Assembly: GCF_000003815.2 (NCBI RefSeq)
Contig: NC_049980.1
Span: 6,738,828 to 6,798,827, forward strand
Source: Branchiostoma floridae
Lineage: Eukaryota > Chordata > Leptocardii > Amphioxiformes > Branchiostomatidae
Direction of reading: 5' to 3'
DNA length: 60,000 nucleotides
Positions 53,601 to 60,000 of the stretch are shown piece after piece. Position 1 is the stretch's first letter. Each line of letters begins with the position of its first letter. The position numbers and the translations under genes are program-made. Under the pieces are notes generated by a model, which was given only the letters and a program-made list of their open reading frames with translations, made no database searches and was not told where the DNA came from.

Positions 53601-56345
53601 TGATGGAGAACACAGACGTCCACATCCACTTCCCTGCAGGGGCTATCGGGAAGGACGGGCCGTCAGCTGGGGTCACCATCGTCACAGTCCTGGCATCTCT
53701 CTTCAGGTACACTCTCTCTGTCCTGTCATGTTTTCTTCTTACCTTCAACCTCAGAAACTTTGGTTGTGAAAATTAGGTACCCATCTGGGTAATTAGGCTG
53801 TTTATGCTTGAGACTACCCCTGTAACAATTAGGACCCCCATTTTGAAAGACAAATGCAGCTTGCAATTGTACTAAGTTGTATACTTCACATTCATTTATC
53901 CTATAATCATGTTTGTGTAAAATAATGTACAAAAAGACTGTCAAGCAGTGCAATTCAGCCCTTCGGGCTGCAAGACCGCTTTTAATTTGTCATACTTGTT
54001 GAATAAACCAGTCTACTAGCTTCATCCAGGATGCCTTTCCTTGGATTCAAACCAGGGTCTCCCAGTTACAAACTAATTGAGGCCAGGAGCCAGGTCTATA
54101 GAGGGACCATGATATCAGGATGAGCACAACGCTAGACATGAACGTGTCATTCCTCACTTTTCTGCACTTATTTGGCTTTTTATATTAACCATGTACATGA
54201 ATCTTTGTCAGTTGTGTTTAAGGGCATTAAGTTACCATTTGTGCAAAGTTATGAAAACCTATTTTGGGTAAAACACATTTATATTAGAAAAGAGCTATTT
54301 GGGTGCCTTGTGTTTCCATTTAGTATTTCACATGTCATGTATGTTCAAAACTATCTGGATATTATGAAAGGTACTGTAAATGCATTTAAGTTCGCGGAGA
54401 TTTAATTTCGCGGTAGCAGGAAAATGGACTTTTCACGGTAGCACCATGTACTGTAGTCTCTTACCGTTATGGAAAAATGTTCACGGTGGTTTTAAATTCG
54501 CGGTGAAGCAGCCACCGAGAAAACCACGAACATTAATCCACCGCGAAAGTTTCTGCATTTACAGTATCATATGATGATTCCTCCATGATAGAACAGCCAT
54601 TGCCGATGTGCTGCTGTATGTTGACGAGATTTTCTCTCCTTCTAGTGGCCATGTGGTGAGATCAGACACAGCCATGACAGGAGAGATCACTCTCAGGGGG
54701 GTGGTGCTTCCGGTGAGTACACACATCTCCGATATAAACATCAATCAATATAGAATATAACACATTGGATATCACCCAAGGTAACAGTTCAACGTAACTG
54801 TGGATAGGATTGCCTAGTAGCCATAGATCTGACCTGCGGGAAGTTATGGGGAACACGCCATCATGTATTTATGTCTTATGTCATACCTGGGACGTGAAAA
54901 CGTTCGATACGGGTGTTCTGGACCGTGTGATAACTTCCGTATCACACAGGCTCGAAGTCTGTATCACACAGGCTTCCTTCGAGTAAATCGAACCATTTCG
55001 AGCGGGCCGAGTGCGGCACAGTTGGCAATTCGAATGTTTGATTCGGACGTTGGAACATTGCTGTTGTAACACATTTTGTCCGAGGACACCAAATTTGTTC
55101 AACTTGTGGCGCATTTTGCATCAAAACATGGGTTTTCTCAGTTGGGTATGACATAAATAAGATATAACACTGTGTATTTCGCATCAGCCTCGGTCCCAGC
55201 CCTTTGGCCGTCGGGCGACCCTTCCCGCGGTTGGGCTGGTACCTTGAGTGATACGGAATACACCGTGTTGTATTCTATATTCATCACGGGCCCAAGACAT
55301 AAGTATAATTATGATACAGCAAAATATTCTATAAAGTACCGTGGTACAGATTACGTCTGTACCACTAAACATTTCCATTGTACCAATATTTTTTATATGT
55401 TTATTCTCAATGGTTTATCACACCTGTTGGTTCAGTTCTGTCACAGATAGACTACCTCCATGAAATGCTCATGATGCTGTGTGTTGTGGTACTTTTTTGA
55501 AGCTACGTTTTGTAAGACAGGGTTTGAGTCATCTATCTTCTTGACCATGTGCCATAGGTTGGAGGGATTAAGGAGAAGGTACTAGCTGCTCACCGTGCAG
55601 GGATCACACGGATCATCCTGCCCAAACGCAATGAGAAGGATCTACAGGACATCCCCAGTAATGTCAGGGTGGGTACAGAACATGCTGGAGAAGCGATCGT
55701 TAAGTGTAGAAATGCTTCTATTGCAGTAAGATATAAAGTAGTTCAGATGACATCTTCCAATAGTTTACATGAACCAGTAGTCCATGCCTCATGTAAATTT
55801 CTGACTTCCACTAGTCTTCAACTTTTGACCTTTATTATTTTTGACCTTGGAATGGCTATGACTTTTTAAAGTTTTGTACATTGATTTTGATTGGATGGAC
55901 CAGATTCTGATTGCTGCACTGAACGTTTTCCACTTTTGTCTCCTGACCAAATGTTACATGTTTCATTTCTGTATAATTATTTGCAAATCGACTTTTATAA
56001 CTTTAAGGGTCTAACAGTTGTCGTGAAATGAAAACAAGTGGTGACCAAATCCTGCTCCTAGAGGCCTGCTTGACTGACCAAGATATTAGGCAAACCTGTG
56101 TTGCGTCTTCCCAATCAATTGCAGGCTTCAACATAAATTCTGTGAACTATTGGCTGCACCAATTTTCAGAATATGAGATAAAACTTGATGTAGCAAACCC
56201 CCATGGTTAAGAAGTTTTCTGTTTGCCCCAACAGAAAGAGTTGACCTTCATCCTGGCCGACCAGTTGTGCGATGTTCTGAAAGCAGCCTTCGATGATGGC
56301 TTCCCGTCTTCCAAACAGGACCGCTCCATCTCCAGCAAGCTTTGA
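35663..56345 (+). CDS. LONP2: LONP2, peroxisomal Lon protease (24 exons)
   Basis: ATP-dependent serine protease and chaperone of the peroxisomal matrix. Twenty-four exons with GT-AG introns and consistent phases sum to 2562 nt, or 853 residues (the vertebrate protein is about 852). Order: Lon N-terminal substrate domain (residues about 8-220), linker, AAA+ module with Walker A GPPGVGKT (377-384), Walker B LFLLDE (440-445) and sensor region ATANT, then the protease domain with catalytic Ser744 in KDGPSAGVT and Lys787 in GGIKEK. The C-terminus is SKL, a canonical PTS1 import signal, which distinguishes it from mitochondrial LONP1. The start is the first ATG after a Kozak-like CAACATGG. Introns carry many transposon pieces, and intron 17 (4.58 kb) contains an antisense lipid-binding protein gene. 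Exon coordinates are in the three segment entries. Confidence 0.97.
36290..36540 (+). repeat. SINE copy in LONP2 intron 1
   Basis: tRNA-like head with GACCCAAGAAGTCTGGGTTT-GAAACC, then TTGGGAAAGGCAGTATACAC, TTCCTTGCTTCACTTAGGTG, AGATGGAGGTCC-type block (AAATGGAGGTCCTGTGTTTG) and AAGAGTAGGGGTCCTTCCCA. The same order occurs in four more LONP2 introns. Confidence 0.6.
37690..37860. repeat. TIR element (AAGGCCATGTYGATT family) in LONP2 intron 3
   Basis: Short copy with ends AAGGCCATCTTGTGTTCATT-ACATGGATGACATC and GTCATCCATATATTAAAGCA-ACATGG; internally deleted relative to 50338-50662. Confidence 0.6.
38943..39190. repeat. Transposon copy (GCGCCATAGAC family) in LONP2 intron 6
   Basis: CTTGAAAGTTGATTTGTGTT-GGTAGA at one end; then GGCACCATAGACTCTCTTCA-ACTTATGATCCACTGCTCAT and TACTCATTCCTTGACAAAGA, the family's ordered blocks. 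Confidence 0.5.
39946..40165. repeat. Dispersed repeat in LONP2 intron 7
   Basis: ACACCAAATTTTCTCAACTT...CTGGTCGTCGGGCAATCCTG...CCATGGCTGGGCTGATACCT is matched by the copy at 55088-55285 in the same orientation. Confidence 0.62.
41065..41310 (+). repeat. SINE copy in LONP2 intron 10
   Basis: AATGGTAGGGTGTTTGGCCC, GGTCCTGGGTTTGAATCCCC (B box), AGGAAAGGCACTTGACAAGC, TTCCTTACTTCACTAAGGTG and AAGAGTAGGGG in order. Confidence 0.65.
41388..41605. repeat. MITE with TACTGTAAATGCA ends, LONP2 intron 10
   Basis: Ends TACTGTAAATGCAGAAATGT and CTTAAATGCATTTACAGTA; inside GTTCGCGGTGGATTAATGTT and GCGAAATTAAAACCACCGCG. The copy at 54372-54566 is in the opposite orientation. GCGAA/TTCGC-rich body is characteristic. 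Confidence 0.78.
42014..42391. repeat. TIR element (AAGGCCATGTYGATT family) in LONP2 intron 11
   Basis: TGTTGATTCGATTATGTATG-GATGACATC at the left and TGTCCATATGATTGAATCAA-CATG at the right. Confidence 0.6.
42655..42795 (+). repeat. SINE copy in LONP2 intron 12
   Basis: GTCCAGGGTTTGAATCCTAT (B box), then CTTGGGAAAGGCACTTAACA-AGAGTTCCCTCGCTCCACTC. Head and tail are truncated. Confidence 0.5.
45750..46886. mobile_element. DNA-transposon remnant with ACCTCCATGAAAT ends, LONP2 intron 17
   Basis: ACCTCCATGAAAT at about 45758 and ATTTCATGGAGGT ending about 46882 form a 13-bp inverted repeat about 1.1 kb apart. Near the right end, TATGAAACCAATCCATCCAG-CCGTTCTTGAG is a common terminal block of this repeat type. 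No transposase frame. Confidence 0.5.
46915..47045 (+). repeat. SINE tail copy in LONP2 intron 17
   Basis: TCAGATAGGACGTGAGATGG-AGGTCCTGTGTTTGAGGAGA-GCC and AATCAAAAAGAGTAGGGGAC; lacks the tRNA-like head. Confidence 0.55.
47248..49390 (-). CDS. Intracellular lipid-binding protein (FABP/CRABP family), nested in LONP2 intron 17
   Basis: Four minus-strand exons: 49306-49390, 48498-48670, 47774-47887 and 47248-47298 (85, 173, 114 and 51 nt), all GT-AG with matching phases, give 140 residues. Starts [14 protein letters not shown] with the iLBP N-terminal signature (G-T-W...N-Y). The middle has [10 protein letters not shown] and [17 protein letters not shown], then [17 protein letters not shown] and the last strands [12 protein letters not shown]. 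The family makes a 10-strand barrel that carries fatty acids, retinoids or bile acids in the cytosol. The four-exon plan with a 173-nt second exon and 51-nt last exon is the classical FABP gene plan. Odd points are one extra residue inside the N-terminal signature and a C-terminus SESKRC that lacks the usual R-x-Y ligand carboxylate-binding motif, so ligand type is open. It is encoded antisense within LONP2, so both pre-mRNAs overlap. Confidence 0.9.
48149..48340. repeat. Foldback MITE in intron 2 of the nested iLBP gene
   Basis: GCAGAGGTTCAGCTCTGGCT-GTTTTTTACA...GGCATTTTTGCCAGGCTTTC at the left is mirrored at the right (GAAAGCCTGGCAAAAATGCC...TGTAAAAAACAGCCAGAGCT-GAACCTCTGC). Arms are about 85 bp with a loop of about 20 bp. 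Confidence 0.82.
50338..50662. repeat. TIR element (AAGGCCATGTYGATT family) in LONP2 intron 18
   Basis: GGTCATGTTGATTTGATTAA-ATGGATGACATCC at the left and GGATGTCAGCCATATGATTG-AATCATCATGACC at the right. It preserves the uninterrupted TTCTGACCACTAAGATG site that is occupied in the 19675-20237 copy. Confidence 0.7.
50925..51150 (+). repeat. SINE-like copy in LONP2 intron 19
   Basis: CTGAGTTCGATCCTATGG (B-box-like), CCTCAAGTATCAAAACTCTG, TTAAAAGAACTGAAACACAC-TTATCGAGCAGAG. Diverged from the other copies. Confidence 0.42.
51510..51725 (-). mobile_element. LINE 3' end in LONP2 intron 20
   Basis: The minus frame reads [28 protein letters not shown], the C-terminal signature of metazoan LINE reverse transcriptases, then a tail shared with 22425-22645 (CAGTGTAATATAACCAGCTG). 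5'-truncated, antisense to LONP2. Confidence 0.68.
51905..52925. repeat. 85-bp minisatellite in LONP2 intron 20
   Basis: About eleven units. A main form starts CTTCTCACTTGTGCTGAACA and contains CTGTCCTTGGTGCTAAACAC-CATCCATACATAAGCAAACA. A variant form with CTCCTTAGTCACACACAGGT-GAACACACC is interspersed (about 52015 and 52341). The first unit is preceded by three ACCATCCACACATGC units. Confidence 0.93.
53404..53460. repeat. Small perfect-looking hairpin in LONP2 intron 20
   Basis: ACCCCAAGCCTAATAGCTAA-GTTTAGG is followed directly by CCTAAACCTAGCTATTAGGG-TTGGGGT. Arms of about 27 bp with almost no loop. Confidence 0.75.
54028..54105 (-). repeat. tRNA-derived SINE fragment in LONP2 intron 21
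   Basis: On the minus strand AGTTTGTAACTGGGAGACCC-TGGTTTGAATCC, same family as 1398-1490. Confidence 0.45.
54372..54566. repeat. MITE with TACTGTAAATGCA ends, LONP2 intron 21
   Basis: TACTGTAAATGCATTTAAGT at the left and TTTCTGCATTTACAGTA at the right; body GTTCGCGGAGATTTAATTTC and CACGAACATTAATCCACCGC. Reverse orientation of 41388-41605. Confidence 0.78.
55088..55285. repeat. Dispersed repeat in LONP2 intron 22
   Basis: CACCAAATTTGTTCAACTTG...TGGCCGTCGGGCGACCCTTC...GTTGGGCTGGTACCTTGAGT, the second copy of the repeat at 39946-40165. Confidence 0.62.
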
Positions 56346-57083
56346 CACAACAATCACAGCCTAGCGGATCCCAACACAAATCACTCTGCAATCTGTTTTT
56401 AGAGATTAACTCTCAGGCTATTCTGAAAAGTTGAAAGACTGTAGATTTTTTCTTCAACATGTGCCTTTTTTCTTGAAGTTTAATGCTATCTATCTTGAAA
56501 TCTCCACGTCCTTTAATTTTAGATGTATCCTGACAACCTCTAAGATTTACATGGCCCTGATGCTAATCATTGACAAGTTGTTGTACAACTTAAGTGATTG
56601 TCTATTAGATAACATATGATCATGTGGTAACACCACAAACTTATCACAAAGTATGAATTACTAAATTCATTCAAGTGCTGTCTGTCACAATGCCTAGTTA
56701 AAGAAATATAGACGTTATATAAAATTATTGTACATAATGGTTTTCATATCAAGAAATAAGTAATGCATAATTACATAAATGTTTTCTGAGACACATAGAA
56801 GTACAATGTAAAAATGGAATTTATGCTGACTAGGTTCTAGTGTGATGATTTATGAAAGACAACAGTGTCAAGAAATGTTTTGAGAATTTTTATTCTTTAC
56901 AGTACACAATATTCAAACAGGATTGTTTCATATCCAGGACTGAGCATAGGATTTTTTGCTATTCATCAACAATTCATTCATAGACTCATGACACATTGTC
57001 AAGAAATTTCCCCGATTTGCATATATATTCACACAGTTGTGAACTAATATAATGATGATGTTATATTTAAGATCGCAGGAGAC
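56346..57083. other. LONP2 3' UTR and downstream spacer
   Basis: AT-rich sequence after the LONP2 stop. No canonical AATAAA stands out, only variants such as AATAAG near 56756, so the polyadenylation site is not fixed. Confidence 0.45.
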
Positions 57084-57129
57084 CAAGACTCACCTTAGCA
57101 TGAAAGTTCATCTGTGTTGGTAAATGACA

Positions 57130-57218
57130 TTGTGGAAAAAATAAACTTTACTTAACCAACACTAAGATTAATTGGGACTTACCCCAAATTTTCAGCCGAC
57201 TCCGTCAGCCTTGTTCAC
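57130..57218. repeat. PLE left terminal inverted repeat
   Basis: TTGTGGAAAAAATAAACTTT...AGCCGACTCCGTCAGCCTTG-TTCAC; exact reverse complement of 58901-58989. Confidence 0.93.
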
Positions 57219-57277
57219 TCAACAAACAGGATTACAAACAGAAGTGTGCTACACTATTAGACGATAACACAACTTAT

Positions 57278-58927
57278 TTGAGATTAGGTAAGAAAGACCC
57301 CACAGCCAAGTACAAGAAAGAACTCATTTCAGTGCTACAAAGTATTCAAGAAGACGATTGTCTAAACAATATTAAGTACAGACAAATCTATCCTACTACT
57401 GAAGTACCGCCAAAATTCTATGGCTTACCAAAAGTTCATAAGGAAGGAACGCCACTGAGACCCATTGTTAGTTCCATCAATTCGATTACATACAAGTGTT
57501 CTAAATTCCTCGCTGAAATATTGTCACCGTTGGTAGGCAGATCCCAACACCATATAAAGAACTCACAACACTTCGTCGAACTCATAAAAGATCAGAGAGT
57601 AGAAAAAGACGAGGAATTGCGTTCCTATGACGTAACAGCCCTGTTTACATCCGTCCCTGTTGACAAAGCTTGTAAGGTAATTTTAGAAAGACTAGAAGAA
57701 GATAAAAGCTTGTCAGAACGCACCAAACTAAAGCCCGCCCAGATTGTTGATTTATTGAACACTTGTTTAAAGTGCACCTACTTTGTTCATGATGGGATTT
57801 ACTACCAGCAAATCCATGGGGCAGCTATGGGGTCCCCAGTGTCCCCTATAGTGTGCAATCTTTACCTAGAACACCTTGAACAAGTTGCTCTTAGCACTGC
57901 CCCCCACCCACCATTATGGTGGTATAGATATGTGGATGACACACATACTAAACTTAAGAAAGCGTACGCTGAGGAATTCACTGACCATCTGAACAGCATA
58001 GATCCGGACATTAAGTTCACTTTTGAACAACAGCAGAACAACTCCTTGGCTTTTTTGGACACTCTTACAGTTATAAAAGAGGACGGCTCGCTGCAGATCA
58101 GAATTTACAGAAAGAAAACCCACACTGATCAGTACTTGAACTTTTCTTCCAACCATCCGCTAGACCACAAACTAGGGGTCATTCGCACCCTGTTCCATCG
58201 GGCAGAGACCATTATCACTGATCCTCAGGACAAAGAGGAGGAGAAGGATCACGTGATCCAGTCCCTAAAACGGTGTGGTTACCCCGATTGGGCCATCAAA
58301 AAGGCCACTACACCTAAGCCACCCCAGTCAGTACAAACTACGAAAACCACCTCTTCCAAACCTAACAAGGGGTTAGTGGTCTTGCCGTATTCTAAGGGTA
58401 TTTCTGAAGCACTACGTAGGACCTTCGGGAAATATGGAATAAAGACCTGCTTCAAACCGACCCAGACTCTAAGAAATGTACTTGTATCACCGAAAGACAA
58501 AACACCTAGGGAGAGCAAATGTGGAGTAGTCTACCATATACGTTGCCAAGGTAATACAAACAAAGGTCAGTGCAAGGAATCGTATATCGGAGAAACAGAG
58601 CGCGCATTAAAAACGAGATTCCTGGAACACCAGCGACCAAGTTCTGTGGGCTCGGAAGTGTCCAAACATATACACATTGAGTCGCCAGGACACTCAGTTT
58701 CTCTTGAAAAAGTCAAAATCCTTGACTCAGAGCCGGAGTTCTTTGCAAGAGGAATAAAGGAGGCTGTGTACATTCGTGCCCACCGCCCATCACTAAACAG
58801 AGACGGGGGGCGACACAGGTTATCTGGCATCTACGACCCTCTGCTGCTGTCGTTTGTCCCTGACGTCACGTCCGGAAGTTACAGCAGACGGGTCCATTCC
58901 GTGAACAAGGCTGACGGAGTCGGCTGA
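57278..58927 (+). CDS. Penelope reverse transcriptase with GIY-YIG endonuclease
   Basis: 549 residues counted from a TTG; the frame is open from 57128 with no ATG before the reverse transcriptase core, so the true N-terminus is missing. RT motifs: PPKFYGLPKVHK (44-55), GTPLRPIVSS (57-66), AAMGSPVSPIVCNLYL (182-197) and the catalytic YVDD (218-221). C-terminal GIY-YIG endonuclease: GVVYHI (416-421) in a C..RC context, SYIGET (435-440), R447, EH 450-451, KEAVYIRAHRPSLNRDGG near the end. These are the defining domains of endonuclease-bearing Penelope elements, which nick the target and prime reverse transcription there. The last codons and the stop lie inside the right inverted repeat. No internal stop or frameshift. 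Confidence 0.9.
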   Translation: MRLGKKDPTAKYKKELISVLQSIQEDDCLNNIKYRQIYPTTEVPPKFYGLPKVHKEGTPLRPIVSSINSITYKCSKFLAEILSPLVGRSQHHIKNSQHFVELIKDQRVEKDEELRSYDVTALFTSVPVDKACKVILERLEEDKSLSERTKLKPAQIVDLLNTCLKCTYFVHDGIYYQQIHGAAMGSPVSPIVCNLYLEHLEQVALSTAPHPPLWWYRYVDDTHTKLKKAYAEEFTDHLNSIDPDIKFTFEQQQNNSLAFLDTLTVIKEDGSLQIRIYRKKTHTDQYLNFSSNHPLDHKLGVIRTLFHRAETIITDPQDKEEEKDHVIQSLKRCGYPDWAIKKATTPKPPQSVQTTKTTSSKPNKGLVVLPYSKGISEALRRTFGKYGIKTCFKPTQTLRNVLVSPKDKTPRESKCGVVYHIRCQGNTNKGQCKESYIGETERALKTRFLEHQRPSSVGSEVSKHIHIESPGHSVSLEKVKILDSEPEFFARGIKEAVYIRAHRPSLNRDGGRHRLSGIYDPLLLSFVPDVTSGSYSRRVHSVNKADGVG

Positions 58928-58989
58928 AAATTTGGGGTAAGTCCCAATTAATCTTAGTGTTGGTTAAGTAAAGTTTATTTTTTCCACAA
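58901..58989. repeat. PLE right terminal inverted repeat
   Basis: GTGAACAAGGCTGACGGAGT-CGGCTGA...AAAGTTTATTTTTTCCACAA; contains the stop codon of the PLE protein at 58925-58927 and a GGGGTAAGT splice-donor-like sequence. Confidence 0.93.
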
Positions 58990-59000
58990 GACTCACCTTA

Positions 59001-59445
59001 TTGGCCACGACAAATCCTCATCACATTCCCTTAAGCATCTGTCGTGTAGTAACAGACTATGATGCCCAACTTACACATTAGTCTAACATAACTTCATGAA
59101 GTTGGTTTGATTTTCTACAACTGTCTACATGTACTGACATTGGTTAGTAAACATGCTTTTCATGATTGACCCGACAAAAAATGATATATATTTCAGATAT
59201 AATTCAGATCAATGACGTCCACCAACACAGATGAACTTTCAAAATACTTGTGATATATCAAATGATGAAATATGACTGTTATTCTTGTGAGTGACTTCAT
59301 TTGAAAGGGCAGACAGAGGAGACTGTGTACACATGTATTGTGATGAACTAATAAACTTGCAGAATGTATGTGTATAAGGCTTGTATGACTTGAATGTGAA
59401 GGTATGAACCTAGCTATTTAACTTAAAATAGATGAGACTATCCTA
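59001..59445. other. Spacer with a CCAACACAGATGAACTTTCA motif
   Basis: At 59218-59240 it carries the inverse of GTTCATCTGTGTTGGT found just left of the PLE (57106). These are ends of the GCGCCATAGAC transposon family seen at 4597-4850 and 38943-39190. Otherwise no feature. Confidence 0.4.
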
Positions 59446-60000
59446 TTACGTTCCCAACACTACATGGGTCATGAATTGGTGGGTAGCCGATACGGCTATG
59501 AATGAACCTATCATAATAAGGACTACCCTGTTGTCTGTTTTATGCACTAGCTTTTTGTAGGCATGCTTCTTTCCATTCGCTGCAGAGTGTGGCTCTTCAG
59601 AAAGTGGCTTGGTGCTTTGTTCATCCGGTCCTGTAAAGAAGAACAACGCAATAATCACACACGGCATCCAAAGCAGCTGGCGGCTGCCTACAGATAAACA
59701 GTAATACCAATGCAATCTTTGTCACACGTTGTCATTTGCATAATTAATTCATTTATTAGCATTTCTCACTCTACATATGTGACAAGTTTGAAAGTCCTGT
59801 CATGGAATGCTTGTCTTGAGCTATGCTGTTAACACACGGACAGACAGACATGTTCAAATCATAACCGTATGGCGAAGGAAATGATACAGAGCATAAATAC
59901 ACAAATGAAAAATGGTAAAATTTACCGTCATCAAGTCTGTTACCAGGAACTTGAGTAGCAGGAGGGCCGTTGTGGATATCTCTCAAGGGATGAGGGTCGG
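59446..60000 (-). CDS. 3' end of an unidentified gene, probable membrane protein
   Basis: Two minus-strand exons: 59926-60000 (runs off the window; ends GGTAAAT donor) and 59446-59630 (acceptor TTCTTCTTTACAG, stop TAA). The phases fit (one base carried over). The encoded C-terminus reads DPHPLRDIHNGPPATQVPGN then GPDEQSTKPLSEEP, a Lys-rich KKHAYKKLVHKTDNR stretch, and a hydrophobic VVLIMIGSFIAVSA segment near the end, followed by 11 residues. This suggests a single C-terminal membrane span. Family not recognised. Only the last 86 residues or so are in the window. Confidence 0.5.

Larger units (their letters stand above)
45484..56345 (+). other. LONP2: LONP2 exons 17-24 (linker and protease domain)
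   Basis: Exons: 45484-45609, 50191-50248, 50766-50858, 51414-51475, 53570-53706 (Ser744), 54646-54712, 55558-55668 (Lys787), 56235-56345 (ends SISSKL-stop). Exons 18-20 carry [20 protein letters not shown] and [19 protein letters not shown]. The serine and lysine of the catalytic dyad are encoded in different exons, 43 residues apart, as in other Lon proteases. Confidence 0.94.
57084..59000 (+). mobile_element. Penelope-like element with 89-bp inverted terminal repeats
   Basis: Perfect inverted repeats of 89 bp at 57130-57218 and 58901-58989 flank the reverse transcriptase/GIY-YIG reading frame. CAAGACTCACCTTA (14 bp) occurs at 57084-57097 and again at 58987-59000 and may be the target duplication. 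The right copy overlaps the last three bases of the inverted repeat, and about 32 bp lie between the left copy and the left repeat. Terminal repeats in inverted rather than direct orientation are known for Penelope elements. The N-terminal part of the protein is missing, so this is a 5'-truncated, probably inactive copy. Confidence 0.85.

Noticed and set aside
35663-56345. Mitochondrial LONP1 instead of LONP2
   Set aside because: No mitochondrial presequence, size and motifs match LONP2, and the C-terminus is the peroxisomal signal SKL.
57084-57130. Hammerhead ribozyme at the Penelope ends
   Set aside because: I looked for the CUGAUGA...GAAA core on both strands and did not find it in proper arrangement; a covariance search would be needed to exclude a variant.
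57098-58989. LTR retrotransposon interpretation of the terminal repeats
   Set aside because: The repeats are inverted, and the protein has Penelope-type reverse transcriptase plus GIY-YIG rather than integrase, protease or gag.
1-60000. CRISPR array, operon or bacterial features
   Set aside because: The tandem arrays lack unique spacers between identical repeats, and all genes are spliced eukaryotic genes.

Overview
The window looks like genomic DNA of an invertebrate chordate, most likely amphioxus (Branchiostoma). The evidence is an intron-rich LONP2 gene whose product is almost the vertebrate length, compact GT-AG introns full of small palindromic elements, many different MITE-like repeats, several LINE 3' ends and a Penelope-like element. 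The species call rests on general gene and repeat character, not on a database match. A 100-base N gap lies at 11316-11415.

Positions 1 to about 31,000 are mostly repeat-filled intergenic or intronic sequence. They hold foldback elements, tRNA-derived SINEs, LINE 3' ends, two CA microsatellites, a 164-bp tandem array (six units), a 25-bp array, and a terminal-inverted-repeat element whose core is a 46/49-bp minisatellite. Four short minus-strand segments (77-193, 3745-3801, 23909-23975, 24742-24853) look like orphan exons of unidentified genes.

Positions 31,400 to 56,345 are the gene-dense core. An ANKLE2 homologue (LEM domain, ankyrin repeats) lies on the minus strand as one uninterrupted 836-residue reading frame. 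About 0.9 kb away and divergently transcribed is a complete LONP2 gene, the peroxisomal Lon protease. I resolved it into 24 exons with consistent phases, coding for 853 residues that end in the peroxisomal signal SKL. LONP2 intron 17 contains, on the opposite strand, a complete four-exon gene of the intracellular lipid-binding protein (FABP/CRABP) family, which no single reading frame reveals.

Positions 57,100 to 59,000 hold a Penelope-like retroelement (reverse transcriptase plus GIY-YIG endonuclease) between perfect 89-bp inverted terminal repeats. At the right edge are the last two exons of an unidentified minus-strand gene that probably encodes a C-terminal membrane segment.

The protein genes do not form a pathway. 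ANKLE2 acts in nuclear envelope reassembly, LONP2 in peroxisomal protein quality control and the iLBP in lipid or retinoid binding. The main points of interest are the gene-within-intron arrangement, the apparently intronless ANKLE2 coding region, and nested transposons whose insertion sites can be checked against empty paralogous copies inside this same window.
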